The notes: a model not told the origin generated them from the sequence alone. Counted from the first letter of the stretch, positions 32,120-44,709 are shown. The stretch is 64,000 bases of DNA from Dallia pectoralis (GCA_029465975.1 CM055744.1:7785192-7849191), one strand, 5' to 3'. A program made the numbers and translations.

Positions 32120-34620
32120 AACAAAACAGTCAGATACATTCTGTTTGTTTTCTGCTACACACTAATCAATGGATCTCTACAACCAATGACTCTGCACCAA
32201 TTACTGTAGAAGATAGTGTACTGTGGGTTCACGTCTAATATATACCTGTACATGTTAGCGTTGCCGTGGAGACAAACGACACCATGCCGTTGATGTGGTC
32301 TGTTAGTTCATAATAGCCCGGCCCACCCAAAACCGCTGACCTACAACTCATTAGCTCTAATGGAGTCAGTCCATTTAATGAATCCTGTCTGGCATGACTG
32401 ACAACCGGACCCCGGCGACACAGACAATCCACCGTCTGCAGCCCAGGAACAATCGCCCTGGAGAGACGTGGGCTTCATTCACATGGTAAAAGTCACACAG
32501 TACCCGTGGTAACCCGAGACTGCTGGGCTCCCATTCAAAGCCGTGGGGAGCGGTGGGGGCAGCAGCCGGGCGACTTTATCTCAGGGCCACCTCTGGGCTT
32601 TGAATGACAGGCTGCTCAATGTGTCGCCGTGGGCATTCTTGCGAAACCGCTCATAGCAGGAATGAAGCATTGCATTGTGCTGGTCCGAAGCCACATACAG
32701 TTCGGCTCTGAAGTTTGGAACTTTTTGTTATTTATTCTGGAGACCGAAATGTTCTAGGGCTGCGCTTTTCTTTCATCAACTTCCTTTCGAATGTGTTTCG
32801 GGCTAATTAATGAATCGGTGGACGTTACAATGATTTCGACAGAGAATATCTGGAGTGTGAGTCATTTTTTGATTTACAGATTCTCTACCTTGGGGGGTCT
32901 AGACATCCTCAGAAAACAGAATCTCCTGCAAAAGGTTGTTACACCCAATTTGAAAAGCCAAGTGTCTGGGGAAACATACATGCAAAACACCCCTTGCCAG
33001 AAGGTGTAGGAGGGGAGATTATAAATTGGTGTGCAAGACTGCTGTAGTACTAAATACAATTTATTCAGGGGGTCAAATCATCCGGATATTGCCGTTTAAT
33101 GAGCAGTTTTTTAAAAGATACATCGTTTGGCACAGTATGCTTTGTTTGATAAAAACAGTACAAAAATGCAGTGGGATGGACTTCAATGTAGCAGCCACGC
33201 ACGTTCACCGGAGGCAGTCACTTACAACTGACTGCGTCTCAGACAAAAGCCCTGTCATCTGGGAAGACATTTAACTGTACACCCAAATACATCTACAGCC
33301 TGTGAACAGGACTGACCATGTTCAGACAGCCGTGCCATGTTCAATACAGGACATGGCATGAACTAAAGATAACCATGTTTCTACATTCGACAGGTCATAA
33401 TGCACCACACTACCGCCCCACTAGAACTAACTGTTAAATTCGCTGAACCATTGTGACCGAACGGGATAACGTTTTCTTCAATAGAAAGCCAAGACTTTAA
33501 CGATGTAGTAGAACTGACTGCACAAGTCAGCAGAAAACAATTCAAATGCTTGGCAGAATCTCAATAGAATTTTCTTGAATCCTCATCAAATCTCCGTTGG
33601 CAATTTAGAAACAAACACACTGGAGACTCCATGTCTTTTTTGGCATGTGATCAAGAGAGAACATTTCTGAGGTGGAATGCCAAAATACAGATGTGACGTA
33701 GTAAAAAGAAATGTAGCTGTTTTTTATCGATTTAAAGGAGGAGAAACATGTATTTTAAGTGCGTGTACTTTTCTCATCCGGGAGGACAATGAACTCGGCA
33801 TGTGGTATGCCTGTGCACGTTCTGTTGGAGAAGCAAACCTCTCTTTACAGGTTAACAAATTGAAACAAAAGATGTTGCACATTCTCCAAAATGCGAGTTA
33901 AGCTGTTTGTCGTTGTAAAAAGTAGCTGTCAACATGAAAACAATTTGGAAATATGTAGACTATCTATACCTTATCAACATGCTAACATGGAATATGATTC
34001 TCCATTGGAGACAGCCAGTTCATGCATCACCCTCTTCAACACACAAGGCAGTCACATTTGGATAAATCCATGGGCAAGTCTAAAACTTAAGCCAGACCTA
34101 TTGCACCAACTGCCTGTCCATTTCTCTGTTTTCCTTTATGACATCAATTGTTCAGATTATATATTTTTTGCATTAGATACGTGTATTGTTTTAAAATGTT
34201 AAACTGTGTCAGGAAGAGCATCTACAAGTATATTTTAGTAGAAGCTGTTTGTTAAAAACACCCAAATTCTCATAAAGCCTAAATACTGTGAGAAGACAAA
34301 TATAGTCACTATTCCCACACATTGCACACGTTGGCTATAAAGCCACTTTGAAAATATTCCCACACTTTTTGGAGCAATGTTGAAATATCTGGGCTAGAGT
34401 TCTAAGTGTATCTTTCATGCCAATATCTCCGGTTTCTTTTTTCTTCATGGCCGTACCTTCTCTAATTTTTTGGTATTTTTGTTGTTTTTTTCCCTTCCAA
34501 AATTTAGACTTTGTATAAGTGCATCTTTCCACGTCCTCGGTATTGATCTAAAGGAAAGCTTTTCACAATACATAATTCTAACCCTGTAATTCACTGAAAA
34601 ACTGTCTACAGTCTGGAAAT
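32120..34620. other. No gene recognised
   Basis: Unique-looking AT-rich DNA upstream of ngf. An 11-bp inverted pair CATTCAAAGCC (32532-32542) and GGCTTTGAATG (32596-32606) lies in a GC-richer patch at 32450-32680 that might be regulatory. No coding evidence was seen. Confidence 0.4.
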
Positions 34621-34621
34621 G

Positions 34622-35150
34622 TACAGTTGAAGTGAGAAGTTTAAATACATTTAGTAGCAGTCATTTAACAGCAGTCAGCTTAGTGTATGTTAACATCTCA
34701 CCCACTGCAATTGTGAAATAGTGAATGTGTCGTGCTTAAAGAAAATGTCATGGCTTTTGAGGCTTCTGACAAATTGACATAAATTCAGTAAGTTGGAGGT
34801 GTACCAGCGGATGTGAATCAAGGCCTTCCTTCAAACCCACATGCGTACCCATGTAAAAACAGCATGTGACTATGCAGCCATTATAACGCTGGTCGAGTGC
34901 ATGCTTTCTATGTATGATGTCCTGGGCTCGATCCGCAAACTTTGTGGAGAAATATCTTCTGTAGTGTGGATATTCTAAATCAACATCTCAAGATTTCCGT
35001 CAGGAAATCGAAGCTTGGTCGTAAATGGGTTTTCCAAATGGACAATGACCCCAAGCATAAATCCAAAGGTGTTTACTCTGACTCAGTTACACCAGTTCTG
35101 GGGAAATGGGCCAGAAGTGTTGCTAGTTACACTATAATATAGTTAATTAT
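34622..35150 (+). mobile_element. Deleted Sleeping Beauty-like Tc1 element
   Basis: It begins with a terminal repeat like that of fish Sleeping Beauty elements (ACAGTTGAAGTGAGAAGTTT at 34624). Leader sequence ending GGAGGTGTACCAGCGGATGT follows at 34795-34814. It then jumps to the transposase C-terminal half, KLGRKWVFQMDNDPKHKSKG (35010-35070), with the second catalytic Asp region. The first DDE block and most of the N-terminus are missing. Confidence 0.75.
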
Positions 35151-35389
35151 TCCCACTGTCAATTGTAATTAGGTTTGTGTAGCCTGGATATAAGCAAACG
35201 TCTTAGTCAATTTGATAATCAAATGTATTGACAAGACTCACAAATGTTTTCAATGAAGCCAACACGTTCCAATATCTTCGCGAAAATTTTTGAGTTTTAT
35301 AAAAAAAAACGAAAATATTATATATCATGCTCGTTAGTCTTCCACTAATTTTACAATTCTCGCACTGCAAATTCAACATCAACACAATC

Positions 35390-35793
35390 AATTTGTTTTG
35401 GACAAAACAGCCCTGAACCATCAATGCACGGACTCCACTAGACCTCTGAAGGTGTGCTGTGGTATCTGGCACCACAATGTTAGCAGCAGATCCTTTAAGT
35501 CCTGTAAGTTGTGAGGTGGAGCCTCCATGGATCAGACTTGTTGGTCCAGCACATCCCACAGATGCTCGATTGTGATCTGGGGAATTTGGGGACCAAGTAA
35601 ACACCTTGAACTCAGTTTGTGTTCCTCACACCGTTCCTGAACCAATTTTGCTTTGTGGCAGAGTGCCTTATCTCGCTGAAAGAGGCCGATACTACCATTT
35701 TCCCTGTTTCACACATCAACTTTGAGGACAAAATGTTGCCTTATATGTGTCTAATATATCCCACATACTGACAGGTGCCATGATAAGGAGATT
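35390..35793 (-). mobile_element. Internally deleted Tc1-like element joined to a tandem TIR array
   Basis: On the - strand it encodes the C-terminal transposase region FTWSPNSPDHN (from 35602), then in shifted frames blocks like the RNLQDLKDLLL region. On the other side it jumps to the leader sequence (ACACATCAACTTTGAGGAC at 35708) and the terminal repeat. The middle of the gene is deleted. The same family occurs at 58682-59990. Confidence 0.75.
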
Positions 35794-37118
35794 ATCAGTG
35801 TAATTCACTTCGCATGTCAGTGGTCATAATGTTATGGCTGATCTGTGTATATAGATTATCAGTGTAATTCACCTGTCAGTGGTCATAATGTTATGGCTGA
35901 TTGGTGTATATAGATTATCAGTGTTATTCACCTGTCAGTGGTCATAATGTTATGGCTGATTGGTGTCTATAGATTATCAGTGTTATTCACCTGTCAGTGG
36001 TCATAATGTTATGGCTGATCTGTGTATATAGATTATCAGTGTTATTCACCTGTCAGTGGTCATAATGTTATGGCTGATTGGTGTATATAGATTATCAGTG
36101 TTATTCACCTGTCAGTGGTCATAATGTTATGGCTGATTGGTGTATATAGATTATCAGTGTTATTCACCTGTCAGTGGTCATAATGTTATGGCTGATTGGT
36201 GTATATAGATTATCAGTGTTATTCACCTGTCAGTGGTCATAATGTTATGGCTGATTGGTTTATATAGATTATCAGTGTTATTCACCTGTCAGTGGTCATA
36301 ATGATATGGCTGATTGGTGTATATAGATTATCAGTGTTATTCACCTGTCAGTGGTCATAATGTTATGGCTGATTGGTGTATATAGATTATCAGTGTTATT
36401 CACCTGTCAGTGGTCATAATGATATGGCTGATTGGTGTATATAGATTATCAGTGTTATTCACCTGTCAGTGGTCATAATGTTATGGCTGATTGGTGTATA
36501 TAGATTATCAGTGTTATTCACCTGTCAGTGGTCATAATGTTATGGCTGATTGGTGTATATAGATTATCAGTGTTATTCACCTGTCAGTGGTCATAATGTT
36601 ATGGCTGATTGGTGTATATAGATTATCAGTGTTATTCACCTGGCAGTGGTCATAATGTTATGGCTGATTGGTGTATATAGATTATCAGTGTTATTCACCT
36701 GTCAGTGGTCATAATGTTATGGCTGATCTGTGTATATAGATTATCAGTGTTATTCACCTGTCAGTGGTCATAATGTTATGGCTGATTGGTGTATATAGAT
36801 TATCAGTGTTATTCACCTGTCAGTGGTCATAATGTTATGGCTGATTGGTTTATATAGATTATCAGTGTTATTCACCTGTCAGTGGTCATAATGTTATGGC
36901 TGATTGGTGTTTATAGATTATCAGTGTTATTCACCCTTCAGTGGTCATAATGTTATGGCTGATCTGTGTATATAGATTATCAGTGTTATTCACCTGTCAG
37001 TGGTCATAATGTTATGGCTGATTGGTGTATATATATTATCAGTGTTATTCCCCTGTCAGTAGTCATAATGTTATGGCTGATTGGTGTATATAGATTATCA
37101 GTGTTATTCACCTGTCAA
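35794..37118. repeat. 59-bp minisatellite derived from a Tc1 terminal repeat, about 22 copies
   Basis: Units start GATTATCAGTGTTATTCACC and include GGTCATAATGTTATGGCTGA, the inverted complement of the family's other terminal repeat (58682-58712). Copies are over 95% alike, with TTGGTG/TCTGTG variants. Confidence 0.95.
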
Positions 37119-37119
37119 G

Positions 37120-38030
37120 TTAAGGATGTATGTTGCTGTTTATATGTTTATTATGAACATTCATATATCATATCCAAACTGCCATATCTGAATCGAGTTC
37201 CAGGAAGATTGTTTAACATATTCAAGATTCACCTGCATATCTGACTTCTGTCAACCAGGCAAGGGAATCCAAGGTTTCTCAGTTAAACAATGTCTGCTTC
37301 TTGTTTAGAAATATCTGCTTCACAAAGTGCAGATATGTTGATCTGACAACTGGGGTGTCATGCATCAATGATACCATGAATCTGTAGATCTAGAGTGAAT
37401 AGACAGAGCACAATATTCACTACTCTAAAGCAGGAAACAACTACAGACAATAATAATGCTTTTCACTTTATAGAACACTTTTACTGCAATGATAATACAT
37501 GTCAACACTATAGCCCAGTTCTAGTATCTCCCAGTTGCAGATGTAGGATGAATAAAAAAAAAAGATTAATTGTTGGTAATAATCAGTCATTTATTTCAAA
37601 TAGGTTGGAGAAAAAAAAGCATTTGCTAAACAATTTTTTTTAAAATAATTTGACAGTATATAGCCGAGAGATTAACGGTTTCAAAACGTCATTGTTCACA
37701 ACTATTGTGTCTGAGGTCAATGTTTGCAATGAATGGGTCATCAACATGTCCTCTGGTGGTAATTATGCTTCCACACATGTAACATCATCACAACGTCACA
37801 TGCTCTCTATAGAGTTTCTGCACGCATACACACTCTGAGACAGAAGGATTCTAAATTTAATCTCGATTCTTGGTTTCATTTGAGAGTGAGAATGCCCTGC
37901 AGTAAGACATGGTCATGGCGTCATGAGGAACACTATGCAGGCATAACTCTTGTCCTCAACCAGAAACCCATAATGAGCTTTGGGTGGAAAAAACAGAAAA
38001 AAAGAACAAGTTTACCAAATACAGGATCTA
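37120..38030. other. No gene recognised
   Basis: AT-rich spacer between the 59-bp array and an LTR fragment. Open frames here are short and carry no motif I know. Confidence 0.5.
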
Positions 38031-38035
38031 TTATA

Positions 38036-38410
38036 TGTCACGTTTCTAAAGCGCAGGAGAATGCCATACGCCATACATTCGTGGTGCTTCTTTAATTAAA
38101 ACAAAACAGCGAACAACGAACAACGAACGTAAAATATAAACTCTAATTGAAATAAAATTGCACTTCCCAAGCTACTTCAAAACCATCAAATAACAGCTAT
38201 GAAAAGACACCACAAACCCTCACCCAGTATCACCGTGACTTGACAACAAATAGGAACAATGCCAACTAAAGTCAAACCACACCCATATCCCGAACTAAAA
38301 ATACCTACTAATTAACCAACTTAAACCAGGTGTGCGCAGTAACCTAAGAGAACGTACCACAGTGCCGAATTAAACCCCTGTGTAATGACATACAGTCCTC
38401 ACTCGTTACA
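38036..38410 (-). mobile_element. 3' LTR of a non-autonomous LTR retroelement
   Basis: On the - strand a 375-bp block begins TGTAACGAGTGAGG and ends AAACGTGACA. Its ends match the LTR ends of the element at 51589-54961 (TGTAACG...CGTGACA). It is preceded by a purine tract (GAGAGGGGATAC, 38411-38422 on -). No matching 5' LTR is present, so the copy is truncated. Confidence 0.7.
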
Positions 38411-38750
38411 GTATCCCCTCTCAAGGGGCTGGCTTAAATAGGCCATTATGGGGGGAAGGGGGTAGAGGCCAGTTCTCAGCTTTCTCCAGCACTGGTACGC
38501 TGTAAGAGGGGACTGGGTCTGACACACTGGAGAAGGGGGCCTGCTCGGGAACACTGGAGACGAGGGCTTTGGCACACTGTAGGCAGGGTAGGCAGGTACC
38601 CGCTGGCTGGGTCCAGCGCGTAGGTAATCCCCTTTAGGGGCGCTCAGTGTTTTGGGGGACTGCAGACCCGCTGTCGGTGGCCCTAATAGCCGCATTGGTG
38701 GCTCATATCCAGAATATGCTCGGGACACCTGTATTCCTCCTTCTCAGGCG
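38411..38750 (-). mobile_element. Internal fragment of the same LTR element
   Basis: The - strand reads proline/serine-rich sequence with PSSPVFPSRPPSPVC and AYSVPKP, similar in style to the SVPEQDP/RAGP peptides at 44240-44350 (-). It ends at the purine tract before the LTR. It has no gag or pol motif. Confidence 0.5.
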
Positions 38751-38784
38751 TCTCTGGCTATTTGGAAAAGTGTTAAGTAATGTA

Positions 38785-38900
38785 CACTAATGAGCCAAAA
38801 CATTATAACTCACATCTGAAACAAATTACGTTAATCATCTCCTGACAAGTTCACATGTAAAGGTCTGGGTAGAGTAGATGGTAAGCAAACAATCTGTTAT
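38785..38900 (+). mobile_element. Terminal-repeat fragment of a Tc1-like element
   Basis: AATGAGCCAAAACATTATAACTCAC-type sequence resembles the GAGCCATAACATTATGACCAC terminal repeats seen elsewhere in the window. The body is absent and LINE-like sequence follows. Confidence 0.4.
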
Positions 38901-38919
38901 TGTTGTCAACGGTGAGGAG

Positions 38920-39360
38920 ACCTGATGATTCAGGGTTTGACAGGATCAACAATGACCAATGGAAGAAAATGCCTGAATCCAGGTGGAATGCTGATATGCT
39001 GCTGCCACTGTCAAGGATAAGGACAGACTGCAATGCATCAACCATTGAATGTAAGGTCCCTTCCCGGAAAGAACTGTTCAAAGCCAGGTCTCTGAGGCAG
39101 ACCTCCCATCCGGGTAACGGACTATTCAGAACTCTCCCATCTGATAGAGGGCTGAGCAAAACCAACATTTTTCACCACAAGAACGCTTCTTCCCCACGGC
39201 AATGATCTATGTGATATCCCCACCCGCCCAACCACATTACCCACCCTGGATACTATTGGCTCTGATACAAAAAAACTCAATGGACAACTATAACTAGACA
39301 ACATCTTACTTTGCACAACTGTATATACAACTAGATGTTGCTCCTTTGCACAATGTGACA
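38920..39360 (+). mobile_element. 3' fragment of a non-LTR retrotransposon (LINE)
   Basis: A + frame reads EARSLRQ-like KARSLRQTSHPGNGLF, LPSDRGLSKTN and HHKNASSP. This resembles the C-terminal tail found after the reverse-transcriptase domain in fish LINEs (S-RCLRRA...HPGNxLFxxLPSGRR...RHKNSFFP). It is 5'-truncated, as LINE copies commonly are. Confidence 0.55.
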
Positions 39361-39449
39361 CTTTAATTAAACCAAATGCTTAACAGCTGTGACAGAAATA
39401 CCAGTGCTCAGAATAAAACAAACACCCTCCAACACCCTCCCAGCCCACT

Positions 39450-39602
39450 AGATGTCCCTGATGAACCAGTTTTTTATTCTCAATAAATTAGCACACATTA
39501 AAAAAAAAATGTGCATTGCGAAAAATAATACAATTTTAAATATCTTCTAGAAGATCACAAAACATAAAGGGTTCTGAATACTTTTTGAAGGCAATGTAAC
39601 TG
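39450..39602 (+). mobile_element. 3' terminal repeat remnant of a Tc1-like element
   Basis: Ends with GGGTTCTGAATACTTTTTGA followed by AGGCAATGTAAC, like the GGTCTGAATACTTTCCGAA right end of salmonid-type Tc1 elements. The rest of the element is not seen. Confidence 0.45.
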
Positions 39603-40151
39603 TCGTTACAATAACACAGCATCATTTTGTGGAAAATGCAACAAAATGATTATATAGTTTCATGTGTCTTGAACATGTTGATAAGAAGTAAACATATTTG
39701 GGTGAATTAGTCATTATTGGATAATAAACGTTGGGAATCTCACGCCATGATCTTTCCATATCTTTGGTATGTATTAGGGTGCGACCTATGTGACAATCTT
39801 TGCATGGATGTCTCTAATAAAAGCATAACTTTTAACATTTGTTTTGTCCATTTTGATTCCATCTTATATTTAATTGTTATAAAGTATCTCCTAATAACAT
39901 GCCACAGGAAGACTAAGAGATACATTTTCTGGGGTTAAGTGATATTGAGTTTCGGTAACTGTGACATAATTCCTGGGGTGTCGCCGCCCAAAAGTCCACT
40001 AATCCAACCCAGAGAATGAGACAATGAACAAATACATTGAGTCACTCAAGATGGGATTCATCCGCTTCACCAGTGGCATCCATTTCCCTGCATAGATTAT
40101 TGGGCAAAGGAGCTCTGGTGCATGGGGCAGATACCAGAGGCACTGGGGTGG

Positions 40152-41281
40152 AGAACAGTACTGGAGTCATTGGTCTATGAAACTGAACTGGAGGTACGGG
40201 CCTAAGAAAACGAACAGTACTGGAGTCATTGGTCTCTGAAACTGAACTGGAGGTACGGGCCTAAGAAACGGAACAGTACCGGAGTCATTGGTCTATGAAA
40301 CTGAACTGGAGGTACGGGCCTAAGAAACAGAACAGTACCGGAGTCATTGGTCTCTGAAATTGAACTGAAGGTACGGGCCTAAGAAACGGAACAGTACTGG
40401 AGTCATTGGTCTATGAAACTGAACTGGAGGTACGGGGCTAAGAAACGGAACAGTACTGGAGTCATTGGTCTATGAATCTGAACTGGAGGTACGGGCCAAA
40501 GAAACGGAACCGTACTGGAGTCATTGGTCTCTGAAACTGAACTGGAGGTACGGGCCTAAGAAACGGAACAGTACTGGAGTCATTGGTCAATGAAACTGAA
40601 CTGGAGGTACGGGCCTAAGAAACGGAACAGTACTGGAGTCATTGGTCTATGAAACTGAACTGGAGGTACGGGCCTAAGAAACAGAACAGTACTGGAGTCA
40701 TTGGTCTATGAAACTGAACTGGAGGTACGGGCCTAAGAAACGGAACAGTACCAGAGTCATTGGTCTCTGAAACTGAACTGGAGGTACGGGCCTAAGAAAC
40801 AGAACAGTACCGGAGTCATTGGTCTCTGAAACTGAACTGGAGGTACGGGCCTAAGAAACAGAACAGTACCGGAGTCATTGGTCTATGAAACTGAACTGGA
40901 GGTACGGGCCTAAGAAACGGAACAGTACTGGAGTCATTGGTCTATGAAACTGAACTGGAGGTACGGGCCTAAGAAACAGAACAGTACTAGAGTCATTGGT
41001 CTATGAAACTGAACTGGAGGTACGGGCCTAAGAAACGGAACAGTACCGGAGTCATTGGTCTCTGAAACTGAACTGGAGGTACGGGCCTAAGAAACAGAAC
41101 AGTACCGGAGTCATTGGTCTATGAAACTGAACTGGAGGTACGGGCCTAAGAAACGGAACAGTACCGGAGTCATTGGTCTATGAAACTGAACTGGAGGTAC
41201 GGGCCTAAGAAACAGAACAGTACTGGAGTCATTGGTCTATGAAACTGAACTGGAGGTACGGACCTAAGAAACGGAACAGAA
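40152..41281. repeat. Second 59-bp minisatellite, about 19 copies, unrelated sequence
   Basis: Units read GAACAGTACTGGAGTCATTG then GTCTATGAAACTGAACTGGA and GGTACGGGCCTAAGAAACG. Variants alternate ACTGG/ACCGG and TCTATG/TCTCTG, giving a mosaic order of subtypes. Confidence 0.96.
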
Positions 41282-41528
41282 GGTAGCAGAAAGCAGGATG
41301 CCCAGCTGCACGGTGGGATGGTGGATGTGCTCCATAGAGGTTCTGCGATGAGCTATTAGGTGATCACGGATCCTCTGCTGCCTCTCCCGGAGGGGTGGGA
41401 GGAGCCAATTATTCAAATGTAATTAGTGAAACCTGGTTTGGATAAATTAACTTGCTCAGATACAACCAGCCACTTCCAAAACCACACATCATGCTAATTG
41501 CCCCCGACCTGTCATCAACTGTGTTTGT

Positions 41529-41865
41529 TTTCATTACTTCCTAAGAAAACTCGGTGTTCTGTGATGATTCCATTACTAGTAGTGCATGGCAACGCAAAGA
41601 ATACACCATGGTTGGAAAGTTGGAAAGAATGGCACATGTTACGAGAAGGAAATGACAAAATTTTAAAGGCTTTACCTATCCCATTCAGAGCATGGTTAAG
41701 AAGTGGGAAGCGTACGGCACCACCGTCACTTTGCCTAGATCTGACCGTCTCTCCAAACTGGATTACCGAGCCATGTGGCAAAAGCTTTTATGGTCAGATG
41801 AAATCAAGTTGGAACTTTATACATTGCAATGGTTTCCATAGAAACGATGCACACAATTTGTGAGC
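41529..41865 (+). mobile_element. Tc1-like transposase fragment
   Basis: Broken + frames read KWEAYGTTVTLPRSDRLSKL, then KLLWSDEIKLELYTLQ, matching the linker and first catalytic Asp block (LWSDE) of fish Tc1 transposases. A TAG at about 41839 and missing downstream blocks show it is a relic. Confidence 0.75.
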
Positions 41866-42074
41866 AAATCATTCCTTTATGCTTAATTGTCATTATGGAT
41901 AGTATGTTCACCGTTACACAAACCTTAGAAACTAACTATGAGTTAATCGATTTACATTGTTATAGCGGCATTTCAGTTATTGGGAGTTGTCTCTATTTGT
42001 GTCCATTGTGTCTAATCAAGTAATTTTTTATGGGGACCCTATTTGTATTTCTGAATTTCATGTTTCTTATTGTT

Positions 42075-43457
42075 TACCTACTTACATACAGACTTAAGTT
42101 GGATGTTAAATACACTTTACCGGATGAAGGGATCCACTTCTACCCAAGTAATTTTTTAAAGATTATTTTACTTATATTTCACAATATCACGATTCCAGTG
42201 GGTCAGAAGTTTACATACAATAAGTTGCGTGTGCTGATAAACACTACAAACTTGGAAAATTCCTGAAAATGATTTAATGGCTTTAGAAGCTTCTGATAGG
42301 CTAATTTAAATAATTGGAGGTGTACTTGTGGATGTGTTTTAAGGCCTAGCTTCAAACGCAGTGCCTCTTTCCGTAACATCATAGGGAAAATTTAAATAAA
42401 TTAACAAAGAACGTGGAACATTTCTTGTTGACCTGCAGAAGTCTGCATCACCCTTGGAACAATTTGAAAATGTCTGAAGGTACCACGTTCTTCTGTACAA
42501 ACAATGGTGACTATGCAGCTATGCAAGTATAAACACCATGGGATCCCATATCCGTCATACCGCTCAAGAACGAGAAGCGATACGTCTCATAGAGATACAT
42601 GAACTTTGGTGTGAAAAGTGCAAATCCATCACAGAACAACAGCGAAGGACCTCGTAAACAATGCTGGAGGAAATAAGTCCAAAATATCCATATCCACAGT
42701 AAAACCAGTCTTATATCGTATAACATAAAGGCTGCTCAGCAAGGAAGAAGCCACTTCTTCAAAACCGCTATAAAAAGTGTTTTGCAACAGCACATCAGGA
42801 CACAAATAATACTTTTTGGAGAATTGTCCTGTGGACTGATGAAGCAAAAATAGAACTGTGTGACCATAATGACCAACACTATGTTTGAAAGTCTTCCACA
42901 AAGCTTTCCAGAATTCCGGGTGAATTTTGGCCAATTCCACTTGACAGAAGTGTTGTAACTGAAGCAGGTGTGTTGGCCCCCTTGCTCTCGCACGACATTT
43001 CAGTTCTGCACACATATGTTGAATAGGACTGAGGGCTTCTTGTGTACTATTGTTCGTACAGATAGATTTTGGTACCTTCAGGCGGATGTAATGGCTCTCA
43101 AGGATGAACCAGACATCTGGTGGTCTAATTATTTTTCTGATTTCTTTGCTGATTTCTTTGCTGATTTCTTTCGATGTCAAGCAATGAGGCACTGAGTTTG
43201 AAGGCATGCCCTGACCTACATCCACATTTGACTCCAATTATTTCAATTAGTCTATCAGAAGCTTCTAAAGCCATGAAATCATTTTCAAGAAGTTATTAAT
43301 CAGCACATTAAATTTAGTTCTGAACCACTGGAATTGTGATGCAGTGAATTATAAGTGAACATTCACTTCTGTCATGCACAAAGTAGATGTCCTAAGCGAT
43401 TTGGTTTGAGTGGTTGAATTCCTTTTTAACGACTTCAACCTAAGTGTATTTAACTAA
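42075..43457. mobile_element. Sleeping Beauty-like element with transposase fragments on both strands
   Basis: The left end carries ACTTAAGTTGGATG (about 42092) and an inner repeat GTGGGTCAGAAGTTTACATA (42199). The right end carries their inverted counterparts (CTTCAACCTAAGTGTATTTA at 43433). The + strand encodes ISTVKPVLYR and the FWRIVLWTDEAKIELCDHND block (42685-42880). The - strand from 43300 down encodes KVPKSICTNNSTQ and LAKIHPEFWKALW (about 42890-42930). The two halves therefore face each other. There are multiple breaks, so it is inactive. Confidence 0.75.
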
Positions 43458-43697
43458 CACTTAGAAACATTCAAAATCAGAAATACATTTACTATCTCCA
43501 AATAAAATTTTGATAAGACAATGGACACAAATAGACCCACCTCCCAATCACTGGAATGCCTCTATGACAATATACATTTATTTACTCATATTTTGATTCA
43601 AAGGTTTGTTTAACGGTCAACATACTATCCATTAAAACCTTTATTGTCACAATAAACCATAGATGAACTATCAGGATTTCAGGCGGTGTAGTTCATA

Positions 43698-44620
43698 TAA
43701 GGCATGTGCAGAGCCAGGTATCCGTTCAAAAGACCGGTTTATTTATGAACACAAAACAAACCGTGAACAGCGAAAACACTAAATTGTTGAGTTGAGATAA
43801 TATTGTGCATATACAGCCACTTATAAAAACCGTCTGAGGAGTGGCAGGCAGAGGAGTGGCCGGCATAGGAGAGACCGGCAGAGGAGAGACCGGCATAGAA
43901 GAGACCAGCATAGGAGAGACCGGCATAGAAGAGACCAGCATAGGAGAGACTGGCATAGGAGAGACCGGCATAGAAGAGACCGGCATAGGAGAGACTGGCA
44001 TAGGAGAGACCGGCATAGAAGAGACCGGCATAGGAGAGACCGGCATAGAAGAGACCGGCATAGGCGAGGGGGACCACTCACTGATACATGCCGGTGGAGG
44101 AAGAGGCCACGCCTCCAGGCATGCAGGGGGGGGGTTAAGAGGCCACGCCTCCAGGCACGCAGGGGTAGGAAGAAGCCACTCCTCCAGGTAGGAAGAGGCC
44201 ACTCCTCCAGGTAGGAAGAGGCCACTCCTCCAGGCCCACCAGGTTGTTGTTGGCGGAGACCAGATCTTGGACGCTGTTGGCGGGGTCCTGCTCTGGCACG
44301 CTGTAGGCGGGGGCCGGCTCTGTCCTGCCATAGTCTAGGCCCCGTCCTGGCAGCTCCAGCCCAACTCCCCACCACCTCCCAGCCACCACCGGAGACTGGT
44401 ACTCCAAACCTAAAGGGGGCCTTAGGGTCCTGGAGGTGGGTGGCTTGAAGGGGTTGTATCATGGCTAGAGCTTGGGTTGTGACTGCAGCTCCCGAGTTGT
44501 GTCTACCTGTGTCTGCAGCCCCAGAGCAGTGGGCTGCGGTTGCTGCGGCACCAGGCCGGTGGGTTTTCCCTGCATTGGTGTTTCGTATATACAAATACGC
44601 GTTGATATCTACACTCTCCA
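43698..44620 (-). mobile_element. Truncated non-autonomous LTR element (relative of 51589-54961)
   Basis: On the - strand the right part reads AHCSGAADTG and GAAVTTQA, matching a frame of the young element near 52259 (AHCSGAAD...GATATT). The left end (43826-43698) matches that element's R-U5, including GGTTTGTTTTGTGTTCATAA and a poly(A) signal at 43743-43738. U3 and both element ends are missing. The interior carries its own tandem arrays. Confidence 0.65.
43846..44066. repeat. 15-bp tandem array (ACCGGCATAGGAGAG)
   Basis: About 15 copies with AGGAGAG/AGAAGAG variants inside the truncated LTR element. A 24-bp repeat (GGAAGAGGCCACTCCTCCAG core, 44165-44240) follows. Confidence 0.92.
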
Positions 44621-44709
44621 CCTTAAGCCAGTCCCTCTGCTATGTGGGGCGGCGGTGGAAGAAATTCTCTCCGGAGCTGTAGCTACAATCTCCGGGGATA
44701 CCACCCACT

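Noticed and set aside
31345..32139. 264-codon - strand frame rich in CVVRR/CGEE
   Set aside because: It is the 15-bp minisatellite read in frame; the period is a multiple of 3, so stops are absent.
35794..37118. CRISPR-like periodic array
   Set aside because: The units are contiguous with no unique spacers, and the unit is a transposon end in a vertebrate genome.
42629..43237. 202-codon - strand frame as a host gene
   Set aside because: Its right part is a Sleeping Beauty-like transposase relic and its left part is antisense to another transposase fragment.
43821..44621. 266-codon - strand frame as a host gene
   Set aside because: It spans an LTR element interior and its 15-bp tandem repeat (LLCRS repeats).
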